Assembly (NCBI RefSeq): GCF_010093535.1
Contig: NW_022985171.1
Location: 696,232 to 760,231, forward strand
Source of the DNA: Lindgomyces ingoldianus
Taxonomy: Eukaryota > Ascomycota > Dothideomycetes > Pleosporales > Lindgomycetaceae
Length of the DNA stretch: 64,000 nt
Direction of reading: 5' to 3'
Shown: in pieces, positions 45,031 to 56,934 of the stretch
Position numbering within the stretch: the stretch's first letter is position 1
How the letters are laid out: every line of letters begins with the position of its first letter
Made by a program: the position numbers and the translations under genes
Notes under the pieces: model-generated
The model's input: only the letters and a program-made list of their open reading frames with translations
The model's database searches: none
Told to the model about the DNA's origin: nothing

Positions 45031-46314
45031 TATGACAAGTAACGGGGTATAATAAATATATGTGACGAGAATTGAAGTTGTAGCATTGGAAGAAAATCAA
45101 GCTTATGGCCTGCCACGAGCGCACGGTCCGCTAACAGTTGCTCTTACTGAGGTCACAACTCGGAAAATACGAACGCGAAGTGAGGAGTTGATATACATGG
45201 CGAGAGGGGAGTGCAAGTTTATTGTGGGGCGAAACTAGCTACGCCTCATGTTTCCGGGGGTAGGGCAGCTCTCTCTATGGATATCCCAATTGAGACGAGT
45301 GCTTCGAGATTGACAGCGGTTCTATGGAACGTTTGATATATGAGTGGGACTAGAATAGAAGAATCGGAAGGGGTTGGGTGAATCGACGCACGAAACAGGC
45401 ATTGAGTGTTTAAGATATATTCTCCGGGTTTTAAGCGAATAAGCTTGCACCGTAATGCCAAGGAATGAATTGCCCTGCCGATCATTTCAGAAAAAGACCA
45501 GTCAGCTTCACCCAAGATTGTAATTCTGCAAAACTATCTTCTACAAAACTTGAAAGTTAGTGGCTCTCTCGAAAGGCCGCCTAGGAATGCCTTGCACAAT
45601 TTAGGGTCGTGCGGCCTAGCTAGCGGCTGCAAGTAGTGATGCGACGAGTTTGAAACACCAACGTCGAACCAATCACGGCGCCCACAATTGAACGTTTGAG
45701 AGAACTCATAAGGGAAAAATGCCCGACTAGGCAAACCAAACCTTAGACATCCTTTGTCCAGTAAGGAAGCTTCCTCCAAGGCTCGTAATACTCCGTTAAG
45801 ACGCACGACATGCATCATCGCTGGCAAGTTCTGGAATAGTTGCGTTCCGAATACGAGATGGAGGTAAAGCGCTTGCCACTGGCTTCACGTGGCAGGTCCG
45901 CCGATCTTGATGTATTTTTCAGGTTGTACAAAGACTCGCCCGAGACGTTTGGAGTGCCAATGACATTGAGCGCGGTATTAAGTAGAGTGTAATATCGTGG
46001 AGGGGCTGAAGTAACCTTGAACACTGTGTGTTAGTAGGATCGAAGGAACACTATTTGTATCGCATGTGGAAATAAGAATCGTAAAAAAGGCTCAAGATAT
46101 CAATACTTCACCTACATGTACGCTTCAGTTCAACTGGGTCCTTCAGAGGTTGACAACGCCAAGATCGCAGCTAGGACTCACCTGACTTCCTCCATTAGCC
46201 CTCTGCCTAAGCCAGTATCGTCTTACAGAGTACGTTAGACCACTACACTTTACAAGCGAGTTGGTCCCTAGTGCTCGGAGTGAGGGTTAGACTAGCTTCG
46301 TTTAGCCTCTGGGT
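45031..46314. other. Intergenic with unassigned open frames
   Basis: Three consecutive minus-strand frames (46024-45815, 45827-45534, 45515-45246) together would cover 780 bp and have protein-like composition. I could not join them by clean splices and recognise no domain. They may be a decayed or mis-spliced gene. Confidence 0.3.
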
Positions 46315-46968
46315 TTGCCCCAGACATCAAACTCCTCGTGTTCATGTTCTCTTCGACAGTGGGTTTATTGCACTACCCGGGGAAGTTTTTCTTTTTTGAT
46401 TCTTAAACCAGTCGATGTTGTACTTGGAAGGCTTCATATGCGCAGCTTCCGGAGCGAAATGGAAGTCGGACATATGCATCGAATCCGGACGCTCTGGCTT
46501 GCTGAAGGCGCGGAGGGTCTCTAGGTGCTGACTGAGGAACGTTTGCTTTGGTTGGGATGGCTCAGCCGTCTCGATATCGGACTCTGGGTCGCAGTTCCAA
46601 CCACCTTTGAACCAGGCCTTCATCTGGCCACCCCAAACAACGATAATTGCGGCAAGCGCAATAACGGCGACCATTCCTACGAGGAACAGGGCGATTCCCA
46701 TTACAGGTGGGTCTCGGGATAAGGCCTTATTCACCAGTTCAACGGAATTACCTTGCATGTGCTCGGTTTTGTTAGTGGCACGAAGGCCGTAGAATGAGGA
46801 GACTTGGTGACGCATTCCGAATGTTGAACTTACTGTGCTTTCAATAGCGTGATCCAAATGCAATTTGAATTGTAAGTGTCGTCTGCAACGAACTCTACTC
46901 GGAAGTATATTCAAAACCTGTGTTGTAGGAAAAAAGATCTCTCCTATATAGATAGAGCGTGTCGACAT
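46315..46968 (-). CDS. Uncharacterised single-pass membrane protein
   Basis: The frame of 217 residues has one strong transmembrane segment (IALFLVGMVAVIALAAIIVVW) followed by a basic, then an acidic cytoplasmic-like tail. A 72-bp segment with a gtaagt donor and a gag acceptor lies inside the frame and has no stops, so it may be a facultative intron: reading through or splicing both keep the frame. The true start may be a later Met (MQGNSVELVN). No family recognised. Confidence 0.5.
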
Positions 46969-47606
46969 TGTTTGGACACATAGTAGATTATTGAAACGAA
47001 GAGAAGGTCAGTTATAAACAAGGCGGCCTGAAATCGGAGGTTGTTGCATAAAAGAACATTGTTAATGAGTCATAATTGAAAGACATAAGAAGCGACGAAA
47101 AGCAATGCAAGCAGAGAAAGATTACCAGCCATATTAGGCGACTTGCTCATTCTAATTGATTTGGCCAATATCCGAAACTCTTTCGTCCTGCTGAACTTAA
47201 GCAGCTCCCTCTGCAACCCGTACCTGAGCCTTAGCAGCCTACTGAGTATTCTGGGCCAACCACACCTTCATCTTCTCAGCTCGGATTTCCCTGCGCTTCT
47301 GGATCTTCTCGAACTTGTTCAAGTTAGATTAGGTGGCGCCGTTACTCCTTCTCACGGTCTCGGTCCTTAGAAATAGAACCAAGCCATCGAGAGGGAGCTT
47401 AGGAGAGTGTGTTCAATAGCCCTGGACGAGAGACTGGCTTGGTGGTGAATGGCCTCGGGCATTTAGGTCCAAGATTGAGGCGTCGGTGTCTTCCGTTCAC
47501 AGTGTCCATTGCATATATGATGAGTTTGATGAGGTTAGATGGGAGGTGAGATGTTTAGGTCACGGAACAATGCCGGCTTGGCATCGTTGATTCCCCGTGT
47601 CTTCAC
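46969..47606. other. Divergent intergenic region
   Basis: No gene is seen. Promoters of the two flanking uncharacterised genes must lie here. Confidence 0.45.
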
Positions 47607-48476
47607 ATGCAAATAGCACAAGCTCTCTACGGAACTCAAATACTGGAAGTCGCCTCAGAGGGCTGCGTTTCAACCATGCCTCTTTCCTTACGCTTCCCCA
47701 CCATCAGAATGGGCAATCTAACCAGTCCTCTGTACCTACTCGGGCCTCCCCTCTTGCTGTTGGTCTCGATACCTCTGGCCCTCTTAGCTACCGTTACGAC
47801 GACCATCGCCATCAGCACCCTCGCTGTACGCGTATCTATCGTATATTTCGAGCTAGGAGTCGCCCTTTTCCACTCATACCTCTTCCCTCCTCCCGTCAAA
47901 ACCGTCCCGAAGCCACCGTCTCCTCGTCGTATATCTCCTCACCGCTCTCGTAATCGCCGAAGCAGTGTCACCAGTACGACATCGTCACAAGATACTACTG
48001 TCCCTCAAACCCATGGCCCGCGGTTACATAATAAGAGTGGATCATTTGCATCTCTCATTGGGACGAGCTCACCCACACGAGACTTCGAGGGTGTCGGTGG
48101 ATGGAGAGTACCCGGTGATGATGACGAAGAGGCACTATGGATGGGCATGAACTCCAGGCTTGAACTTCCAGCTGTCATGCCAAAGCGTAAACACCAGAGA
48201 AGTCTTACGGGAGGTAGCCAGAGATGGAGCTGGAGCCCCGAGGCCATGCGGATGAGCCCTATGCAGAGCCGAGCGAGGACGCCCGGGGACGAACGACCAC
48301 TGGGAGACGAATATTTCCCTCTGCAACCCAATACGAAGCCCTTTAGTACGGCGTCCGATCCAGTAGGGAGGAGCGATTATGATGGAGGGAGGAAAAGCAT
48401 GGGTGACAGTAGTTCCTCGAGCGCTGGCTCCAGCTCGAGGAGACCAAGTATGGCGATGAAGCAGGCTGGTGACTGA
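47607..48476 (+). CDS. Uncharacterised membrane protein with Ser-rich tail
   Basis: A single exon of 289 residues from ATG 47607, or 266 from the Met at 47676, which starts just before the hydrophobic region. Two close helices (LLGPPLLLLVSIPLALLATV and the next segment to FHSYL) suggest a hairpin in the membrane. The C-terminal 190 residues are hydrophilic with many Ser, Pro and Arg and patches such as RRISPHRSRNRRSSVTSTTS, which could be phosphorylated. The style fits conserved fungal hypothetical proteins, but I assign no function. Confidence 0.6.
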   Translation: MQIAQALYGTQILEVASEGCVSTMPLSLRFPTIRMGNLTSPLYLLGPPLLLLVSIPLALLATVTTTIAISTLAVRVSIVYFELGVALFHSYLFPPPVKTVPKPPSPRRISPHRSRNRRSSVTSTTSSQDTTVPQTHGPRLHNKSGSFASLIGTSSPTRDFEGVGGWRVPGDDDEEALWMGMNSRLELPAVMPKRKHQRSLTGGSQRWSWSPEAMRMSPMQSRARTPGDERPLGDEYFPLQPNTKPFSTASDPVGRSDYDGGRKSMGDSSSSSAGSSSRRPSMAMKQAGD

Positions 48477-48960
48477 GACCTCAACCAATCATAGCTGTAA
48501 TATGTGCGAACTACAGTTGCATTAGCATACGGCACATCTTCAAAGATACTCGTAGAAACCTGAGACACCACCCAGAGACAGCTCGGCTACGATTTCACCG
48601 AACGGGACGTTGAGTGAATGAGGGATAGATGCTCCACAGACTCGTCACTGCCGAGGCACACTTGCTGGTCACGTGGATGGGCCGTTTCCTGTGAACCTTG
48701 GAACCTTGGAAGACATAGATTGGATAGTCATCAACATCGTATGCAGGTGTGCCCTAAGACGTCCCGATTTAGAAACTTCGTATCCAGGTGTATACACAAG
48801 GCGCAACTGCTGTTGCCTTAAAATACCCTCTCGTACCTTTCCAACACGTCGTCAGTCAACAGAAACAACCCGTGTTCCTTTTGAGGAGTTGACTATCAAT
48901 CGTTACCGGGTAGGATATCCTTCGACGTCTTAGAGGTTCATTTCGCTTTCCCTTTCTAAC
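48477..48960. other. Intergenic region
   Basis: No supported gene. The right edge is the target-site duplication of the hAT element. Confidence 0.45.
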
Positions 48961-49712
48961 CTCGTTCCCAACGCTTCCAACAGTCCGTAGTACGTAGACG
49001 TAGTACGTTAACGTACCTGTCACGTGAGCCGTACAAACGTAGTCGTTTTTGGAGCCGTACTGTACGGACAGTGAATTGCCGGGTACGTACCGTAGTACGG
49101 GACTGAGAGGTCATATTTTGGGAGGTTTTCAACCTGTTTTTAGACCCGATTGGCCATCGCGTCGGGAGTGTTGTTTGAGGTCGCGATTTGGAGTAACAAT
49201 CGCGTAAAACTCTGCAGTCTGTAGCACCTCATCCTGATCAGTCGGCTGAATGGCGGTGGCTCGAAGTTGGCCGTCACTCCTACCCCACACTTTTCAAATC
49301 GCCCTCGATTTCCTCTGTATACCCTCTACGAGCTGCGACTGTGAGAGAGCCTTCTCCGGGGGCCGGCGGACGATTACAATTGACAGGAACTCTCTTGGGG
49401 TTGATACGATTGAGGCTCTGCAGCTTCAAAAGAACTGGTTACGTCATAGGGTTGTAGAGAGTGAATTGAGCAAGCTGGGAGACTTCATCCGGGGGCGGAA
49501 AAACGGTTGATCCGGGACGTACCTACCGTACTACGTTGATACGGTTGGTGAGAAGTACAGACGTACTAGGATTTTGAACCGTAACTGCTACGCTACGTAC
49601 CTGCCAATCAATTCACCGTTTATGTACGTACGTACTACCAAATCGAGAAGTTACTGGCAGAAAAAAGCTCAATCGTAACGTACTACGGACTGTTGGAAGC
49701 GTTGCTCGTTCC
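48961..49712 (+). mobile_element. Internally deleted hAT transposon with TIRs and 8-bp target duplication
   Basis: The element spans 48969-49704 (736 bp). Its ends are perfect 27-bp terminal inverted repeats beginning caacgcttccaacag. It is flanked by identical 8-bp direct repeats, ctcgttcc (48961-48968 and 49705-49712), the hAT signature. Inside, the frame at 49250-49510 encodes the C-terminal dimerisation region: ALDFLCIPSTSCDCERAFSG, then TIEALQLQKNWLR. Just upstream, another frame reads WRWLEVGRHSYPTLF, so the domain is frameshifted near 49285. The catalytic part is absent. Subterminal tacgtac repeats are typical of transposase-binding sites. It can only move if a complete relative supplies transposase. 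Confidence 0.92.
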
Positions 49713-49839
49713 ATCTCAATCTACTTTAAGCTCCTCAGACGGTTTGGAGGCTACTCAAGCCATAAGCCACGATGCAAATATCGTTGCAACCGTAATGCGA
49801 GTTTCCTTTTGAGTTCAGCGGATCATCTTTGAGGTAGTA

Positions 49840-50536
49840 TGGCTCACTGAACCGTGTTGACGCCGGGACCTGATGCGGTTGGCTCCAATCTCCGTTGGTG
49901 GACAACACCCGTCTGTCTGAATCCGACTTACCACCCAACGTCCCAATTGATGAGTATTGTATCTCCCACCTCTCCATTTACAAGCTCACTCGCCGCAATG
50001 GCATCATCTTCGACAACGCCGTTTTTGACATGGAGTCTGGCGAAGTCTACAACGAGGTTGGTCTAGCTGTCGTCCGTCTGTCAAGTTAAGGTGGTCTCGT
50101 GGTTGCTCGCCTTGTCGGCCAAGATGAGCTTCCAGGCTTCCATCCATCTAGTGACCTGAACCCTGGTATTGCAGCCAAAGTACAGTTAGGCATCTACCGG
50201 CAGGCTCTTGCTCGACCAATACTTCCCGGCCAACTTTCCATTCGGATTCCAGCAAATGGCATCCTTCACGACCACGGAAGTCTGTATAACGGTGTCTCAA
50301 GAGAACGCCGTGCTCGCAACATCCTAGCATGAGGCAGCAACCCATTCGTCGGCCTTCATCCTCCTCCGCAAGAACAAGAGCTGCACCTACGCCACCAAAA
50401 TAGAGTGAATACCCTTCCGCGATACGAAGAGCTACCGCAATATGAACAGTTGCCGAACATCAAACCTGAAGGAGAAAACTCTGAGAACCACGAGGATCTA
50501 AATATTTCCACAACCGCAATCACAGTGGTAGAGTGA
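49840..50536 (+). pseudogene. Decayed gene with in-frame stops of C-to-T type
   Basis: One frame reads as a coherent protein for about 230 codons, interrupted by three stops: TGA near 49870, TAA at 50087 and TGA at about 50330. Sequence around them is sensible: DEYCISHLSIYKLTRRNGII, then VVARLVGQDELPGFHP, and after the last stop RYEELPQYEQLPNIKPEGEN. Each stop is one C-to-T change from CAA or CGA, as repeat-induced point mutation or cytosine deamination would produce. The protein family is not known to me. It starts right after the hAT insertion, which may have removed its promoter. Confidence 0.55.
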
Positions 50537-51108
50537 ATAGTATGTAAATCGTATTCAGAAAGGTAGTCGCAGATGCAATACCAGAAGTAATGGGGCTTCA
50601 TTTCTAATGTCGATTTTAGGTCAACGAAATGATGTATCTATGATTATTTCCTTCATGTATCTCACCGAGCGGCAATTGGATTCAAATATGCCAACTCTTC
50701 AAGGCATTGCGCTCTAGAAACTGACTTGCAGAGGGCATGTTTAGTTTGTTTTTATTATTTTCATTTGATCTATCCCTCGCACCCATGCCCAACGGCTCAC
50801 CAAGCGTATTTGGTTCTGAAATAGCGATTACAGTGTCTCAATATGCACACAAGCACTTCCTTTTCCTGTTTAGGGTACTGAGCTGCTCCTGATCCAGCGT
50901 GAACTGTGGCTTTGCTAAGACGAGCGGATACTGAGTGGAGACCGAGCAGCTCACCAGAACTCCAGCATTGGGGAGGATTGCGACTAGTGAAGGCCCATTC
51001 CCGAGCCCAAAGACCTTCCACATTTCAGTTTCCCAGCTCCAAGTCTCAGGTAAACTTGCTCTCCCATGTATTATGAGCCATTCTGCAAACAGTCACGTTC
51101 CTGAGGCG
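50537..51108. other. Intergenic region
   Basis: No supported gene or repeat. Overlapping short frames around 50800-51020 lack features. Confidence 0.4.
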
Positions 51109-51282
51109 GGGTCTTAAGACAGCATGTTCTTAAGAATCCATGGCCTTACGATAGACATGGTCTTCAGGTAGCAACGGTCTTAAAGCCGTGGTATCTTAAG
51201 ATGCAGGCATTCTCTAGATAGTCATACTTTTAAGATAGCCCCGTTTTAAGGCAATTATATTCTTAAGATGGACATGCTCTTT
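51109..51282. repeat. Degenerate 16-17 bp minisatellite
   Basis: About ten diverged units follow one another with a cttaag-like core every 16-17 bp (near 51113, 51129, 51145, 51162, 51179, 51195, 51212, 51229, 51245 and 51262). The consensus is close to gtcttaagatagacatg. The units differ considerably, so the array is old. It is AT-rich and lies between decayed genes. Confidence 0.7.
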
Positions 51283-53782
51283 TCATCAACATTGGAACCT
51301 GTCTCTCTGCTCGTCTATCGTCATATTAATTCAGGGACAGAGCAGCCACTACTGATAGTAGACATCGCACCTCTTGGCCAGGAGAAAGCGTTGTGGCCGT
51401 AAGCCCTCTCTCTTATATTTTAAAACCTAGCTACATGTACCCTACGTATTACTCATTCAGAGTTTTGCCTCCTGCCATTTCGCAGTCTTGTTGGGTTGCT
51501 TAGGCTTAGGTGAAGAGTTGCCAGCCTGGTTCTCCTTCGCTTTGAGCCTAGCTTCGCTGTATAGGAGGCGCTTATACAGCCAATGCATGTACAGGTTGAT
51601 GTTCTTCCACGTTGCATATATACTAACTCGATTAGAATTAGATTTTCGGATGGCGATCTCTCTGGAGAAGGAGCCGAAAGTCTGCGGGACCAAGGAGTCC
51701 ATCTCGAACTCTCAGATAACGATATATTTCTTGGCGTTACGGAGTCAGATTAGAGCCGTCTTCCCACGTACACTTGTAGTACGGGCCAGTCATTAAGGAG
51801 GGGGAAATGATGATGACTGACTTATGGTGGTGGACTTCTGATCTTCGTATAATTTTGACCCGGTAGATGGGTGTATCAAGGGTCAAAGCTGAATTATGTC
51901 TACAAGAGTGGCGTAAGCTCGGATTGTGCCTTTACAACATTAGGGGCCAGATAGGAATGCTGGGGGTGGTACGCGGAGTGAGGATCAACATAAGGCCCAA
52001 GGGCGCTAGCAAGTAGGAGAGTTTACGTATTTCATAAAATGAACTTGTAAGCTTGCTTGGTAGTTCAGCGGAACTGTGTTGTTGTATTGTTGGTGTATTC
52101 ATGATGGAGCGTCTAGGGCAACCATAGTACAATAGAGTGGTACAGGCACTAGTAGACAGTAGCTTGGCTTGGTTACTGCACTTTATATCATATAAGCCGC
52201 CGCTGTTAAGCAATCAAGATTCAGTAATGCTTGACAATACGCCTTTTGTGCAGTCTTTCTTATATTCCTTTCTGTGATTGTTTCAGAGCACACCAAGCTC
52301 GGAGTATGTAGTAGAAAAAAGTAATGAAGCTAAATAACATCGTAGTACTTTATCTTTAGCTTATCTTTAAAGTATTAATCATAGTAAGGTTAATAAACTA
52401 TATCAGCGTTTATCAAAATCTCCATACCTAGTTACCAGACTCTAAACATACGGATACCACTACGTGTAGCTCAATGTTCGGCTTTTTGCATCTATTGTGG
52501 CGCCAGGAATTGAACCCTAGAAGACGAAAATTCTGCAAGACTGAGACTGGAGGAAATTGTTGTTTAACTTGTCAATTTCCCCTTTGCGGTTAAAGGACAA
52601 GACACCAGTGACATCTTAAGGCGAAGGTAGAATGCACAGTACTACTACACCTCATCACCAGAGACCTCCACTGTGGCGGACTTATCGTCCTGTCTGGTAT
52701 CTTGGGGACGGCCGGCGTACCTGGCCTTGTCATCTCCGTAGTGTCAAGGGGACAGAGCATTTCCGTAGCACTCCTCATCTAGCTCTCTATCATAGCCGTT
52801 GGTCGTCCTACCTAGCCCCGAAGCATGTTTAATGTGACTTTCTAATTCATAGGGGACTTAATGTATGTACATTAGCCCGCATAACGTCCATAGAGGTGGC
52901 GATGATCTCGCGCATGATCCATGCCGCCAAATAGATCCCGTTGCCATTCATGTCCAGTCTCCCAGCAATTCTTTTCAAGAATCGACTTGGAATTTGGTAG
53001 TTGATCGTTCACAATTGCCTAAGTACCTATTAAGGAACATAGAAGACAGTACATAGTAGGTGCGTAAGGGTGAGTAAGAGCAAGCAAACCTAAGGAGACA
53101 TAAGCTGAAGCTAAGTTGGGCCTCGATCGCACTCAGCCACAGCATCGCAGGGTCACGTAAGTAGAGAGTCGGGAGGCGCTCAGATTAGGATGTTAGAACA
53201 TCGATTTCAGCATACAAAGGGTATACTTAATAACTCTGTCCATCACGGGCATGCAATAACATGAATACCGAAATGTTGGAGCATTACGTATAGTCGACAA
53301 AAGTCGAATTTGACAGTCAGAATGTCAGCGTTTTAGCTAGAATCCTATGCTGTATACTTGTTATCGCCTTTATATTTAATGCAGAGCTCAGCTGGGTGTC
53401 TAAAGTATGTTGGATGGGGCATTTCTGTCATATATCCTTATACTCTTGCCAGACATTTAACGTGCTTCTCTGCTTATTTACTAGCCTCATAGTTAGTTGA
53501 ATAAGCCTCCCAATTTAACAGGAATGAGATGTGAATTTGATGCTGAGTTCTCCAATTTCAGATGAGAAGTAAATGAAGAACTAGCCTATAGAGATAGACA
53601 TTATCCTGTAAGAGATAAACCACTGCGTGATGCGGAAAAGAGAGTACTACCTGATAATACTTAAGAATATGTTTCTTGAGTATGTTTTCAGCGTACTACA
53701 TGCTATTCACCCCCATTCAGGTTTCGTATGTGAATTCCTTAAGTCTAAAGAAAAATCAAAGGGTTTTGAGTCTCTAAGTCCT
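51283..53782. other. Gene-poor, partly AT-rich region
   Basis: A minus-strand frame (51702-51457) reads YATWKNINLYMHWLYKRL and ends in a Lys-rich tail; it is probably a fragment. An AT-rich patch lies at 52300-52420. Near 52495-52520 is a sequence complementary to a tRNA T-arm and CCA end. No complete gene is visible. Confidence 0.35.
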
Positions 53783-54547
53783 CTAGAACATGGACCCTCG
53801 TCTTTCGCCTGCCTCCTTGTTATCGCGGTGCGTCCCCCTGTTGTTATAAGCAATGTTCTGATTAAAATCGCGTGGTGGTCTTTCCTCATAAGTACCTAGA
53901 ATCTCAGCGCGCTGTTGTTTCTGTTTTGTTTTCTCTATTGCGTTACTACTTGTATCGACTACATTCTGAATTCTATTGTCCATCCCTTTTACAATTTACT
54001 TCGTCTAAACAATTCAAAGACGTATATAGTTCACTATTGTATTAGTCCAGGTAGAAGTGCAAATCATGAGGCTAAATATTTGAGATATTCGTGTGTCACA
54101 ATCTTTTTTGCAAAATTTCCTCTAGGACGTAAGACCTTCTGCTTTCCGCCTCTATTGTTGCGTCCTCTAGTGGCCCCTACGGTCTCATCGTAGCAAACAT
54201 AGGCAACATTTAGAAACCAAAGATTGAACTCCTTAAGCAGCCACCTCAAATGGGTAATTCGCTCTACCTTTGGCTCCTTATTAAGGAATAGTTTCTTTGT
54301 ACACGCTGTCGCAGTATTCCTGCATAATAGTTAGAGCAGAATTCCTACATAGGACGAACCCTGCATTGTATAGGAAGTCGTGTGCTGCCTCTGTGACTCT
54401 AGGCTCTCCGCTTTCTATTATCTCGGTGCGTATTCGTCTTAATAGGTCGTAGGACATCAGCCAACATTGGATGCCTCTATTTGGTGGTGGCCAGCAGGTC
54501 GTCGATGGACTCGGTGAGAGCCTTTCATTTAGCCACAATAAAAGCAA
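53783..54547 (-). pseudogene. Possible decayed gene, family unknown
   Basis: Three minus-strand frames follow in order with short frame changes between them. The first contains SYDLLRRIRTEIIESGEPRV, the second WLLKEFNLWFLNVAYVCYDE, and the third a charged NAIEKTKQKQQRAEILGTYE stretch. Composition and order suggest one broken gene, perhaps from a retroelement, but I see no diagnostic motif. Confidence 0.3.
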
Positions 54548-55336
54548 TCTCTTAACATAGTAGCTTATTCATGTTTCTAGATATAATAATAACTCCCTTT
54601 TTTTAGTTGGACAATGTTTTTATAGCCGTCTAATCGTCCTGCAGCGTTAGATGTTAACGTGCTGACGAGCAGATTATCCTTCCTTTCCAGGAAGAAAGTG
54701 GCTAGTCCCGATTAGGAAGGATAACAGGCTTTGCTTAGAAGGTCTTAGCAGCGCCAATCATATTTGGAGGGAAAAACCACGCAGCAGAAGTGATTTTAAC
54801 ACCCCCAACCGCGTTGTCTTCAATCACAATAGGGAAAAAAGAAGGCCAGATCAAGCATGTAGCAGTGCAGAATAATTACTTGAAGCTTAAAAACGTAGAA
54901 CAACAAAGCGTTTTAGTTATTTGATTTTCCACCAATCAGATCAATAACCGGCTTATATCCAGACCAATAGGAGAGAGGGCTTGGCGGTAGAGATAGTGTA
55001 TTATTTGATGATGGCTTGAGACGATGATGGGTCCGTGCGCGACCAAATTCACGTGACAGGCAGAATTATTGATGTTGCTGGCGTCCAAGATCCGAATTGT
55101 TCAGTCGTAAAATGCGGATACAAGCCGGGTCAGATCATGTGATTTCAGCCAATGGCGAATCAGTCATTCAATTCAAGCAAGTGTCCAGTCGATGTGCCGA
55201 GCGCCTAAAATGGTAAAGCGTATGCCAAGACATGCAGGTGGCTCCACTTCATTGCGATCACCCCCGGAGCTCGACGTGTATTTGATAGCATCAACTACCA
55301 TCTAAGGAACCTTATGACTACGAGCCGAAGCTGATC
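54548..55336. other. Intergenic region upstream of MetAP2
   Basis: No gene seen. The right part holds the MetAP2 promoter. Confidence 0.45.
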
Positions 55337-56934
55337 ATGGGATCTAAGACACCCAAAAATCATCATCGAGGTCCAAGTGGTATGGATAAAAGGTATTTGT
55401 TTTGCATTCTGGGCTCTGCTGACACCTTGAGAAGAGGCATCCGCAAGAGCTGCAATTGCTGCCGTCAATCCTCCCAAGCTAGCCTCAGCAAATGGACTCC
55501 TTCATGATGCACTCGAGGGGGAAGACGAAGACGGGGGAGGCGACGACGACGACAAGATTGGAGCTGACCTGAAGTCCATTGGTCAGCCCGACAATAGTAA
55601 GCCAACTTGACGCTACTACACAATTAAAGCTAACCTCAGAAGGCAAGAAGAAAAAACGAAAGAGTAACAAGAAGAAGAAAAAGAGGGCCCTAGGTGGACA
55701 GCAGACCACTCCTCCGAGGGTTGCACTCGCCAACCTCTTTCACAATCAGCGATATCCGGAGGGCGAGATTGTCGAGTATGGCCCCGACACTAGCAGTCTT
55801 TTGCGCACCACGGCTGAAGAATTTCGTCATTTATTCATTGTGAACAACATGGATGATGAGTTCCTAAACGACTATCGCAAAGCTGCTGAAGTCCATCGCC
55901 AGGTCCGCCAGCATGTGCAGACGATCGCAAAGCCCGGCATTTCCATGAGCCAGCTTGCCCAAGAGATTGAGGATGGGGTTCGAGCACTGACCAACCACCA
56001 AGGTCTTGAGACCGGAGACGCTCTCAAAGCCGGCATGGCATTTCCGACTGGGCTCTGCTTGAACAACATAGCTGCTCATTGGACTCCTAATCCTGGGGCC
56101 AAGGAGACTATCCTCCAGTACGACGATATCCTCAAAGTGGATTTCGGAGTTCATGTCAGCGGCAGAATTGTCGATAGCGCCTTTACCGTTGCTTTCAATC
56201 CAGTGTACGATAATCTGCTCGCAGCTGTCAAGGCAGCCACCAATACTGGACTCAAGGTAAGTCGATATACCCTGCATGGCGTCTACAAAACTAAATAAAT
56301 TCCCAGGAAGCTGGCATCGATTCCCGGATTGATCACATCAGTGAGGCAATCCAAGAAGTAATGGAGAGCTACGAAGTCGAACTCAACCGAAAGATTGTTC
56401 CCGTCAAAGCGGTTCGGAACATCACCGGCCATAACATCCTGCGCTACAAGATTCATGGCGACAAACAAGTACCCTTTGTTAAGACGCAAACTACTCAACG
56501 CATGGAAGAAGGCGATGTGTTCGCTATCGAAACCTTCGGTAGCACTGGCAAAGCTTATCTTAGAGATGACATAGGAGTTTACGGCTACGGGCGCAATGAA
56601 CATGCCAGCGCTGCTAGTCTTCATCATGCCTCCGCGAAATCGCTGCTGAAGACAATCGATGAGAACTTTGGAACTCTGGTCTTCTCCAGGCGTTACCTTG
56701 AGCGCATTGGAGTGAAGCATTACCACCTCGGCATGAGATCACTCGTCTCGAATGGCATTGTTGAGTCCTATGCACCACTGGTCGATGTTCCTGGCTCTTA
56801 TGTCGCACAGTTTGAGCATGTGAGTATATTCCACGAGTTGAAGACTGCAGAATATGCTGACGCAATCTTCTAAATAGACCGTTCTGCTTCGGCCCAATTG
56901 CAAGGAGGTAATCTCACGAGGAGATGACTACTAA
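55337..56934 (+). CDS. map2: Methionine aminopeptidase 2
   Basis: Five exons (55337-55379, 55435-55596, 55640-56256, 56307-56819, 56878-56934) give 463 residues with consistent phase. It removes the initiator methionine from new proteins when the second residue is small. The N-terminus has an acidic run ([13 protein letters not shown]) and a polybasic run ([14 protein letters not shown]), the ribosome-associating arms usual in type 2 enzymes. Metal ligands are seen: two Asp in [17 protein letters not shown] (about 233 and 244), His in NITGHNI (about 312), Glu in AIETFGS (about 346) and Glu in QFEHTV (about 442). The catalytic His of AAHWTPN (about 212) is present. Length and the C-terminal RGDDY match the family. 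Type 2 enzymes are the target of fumagillin in other fungi. The first intron was placed to keep the frame and is the least certain part. Confidence 0.93.

Noticed and set aside
52491..52570. Minus-strand tRNA gene
   Set aside because: Only the T-arm and 3' end resemble a tRNA; the acceptor stem has no 5' partner and the D-arm is missing.
55864..56277. Minus-strand frame within MetAP2
   Set aside because: The plus strand encodes the metal-binding core of the enzyme; this is a shadow.
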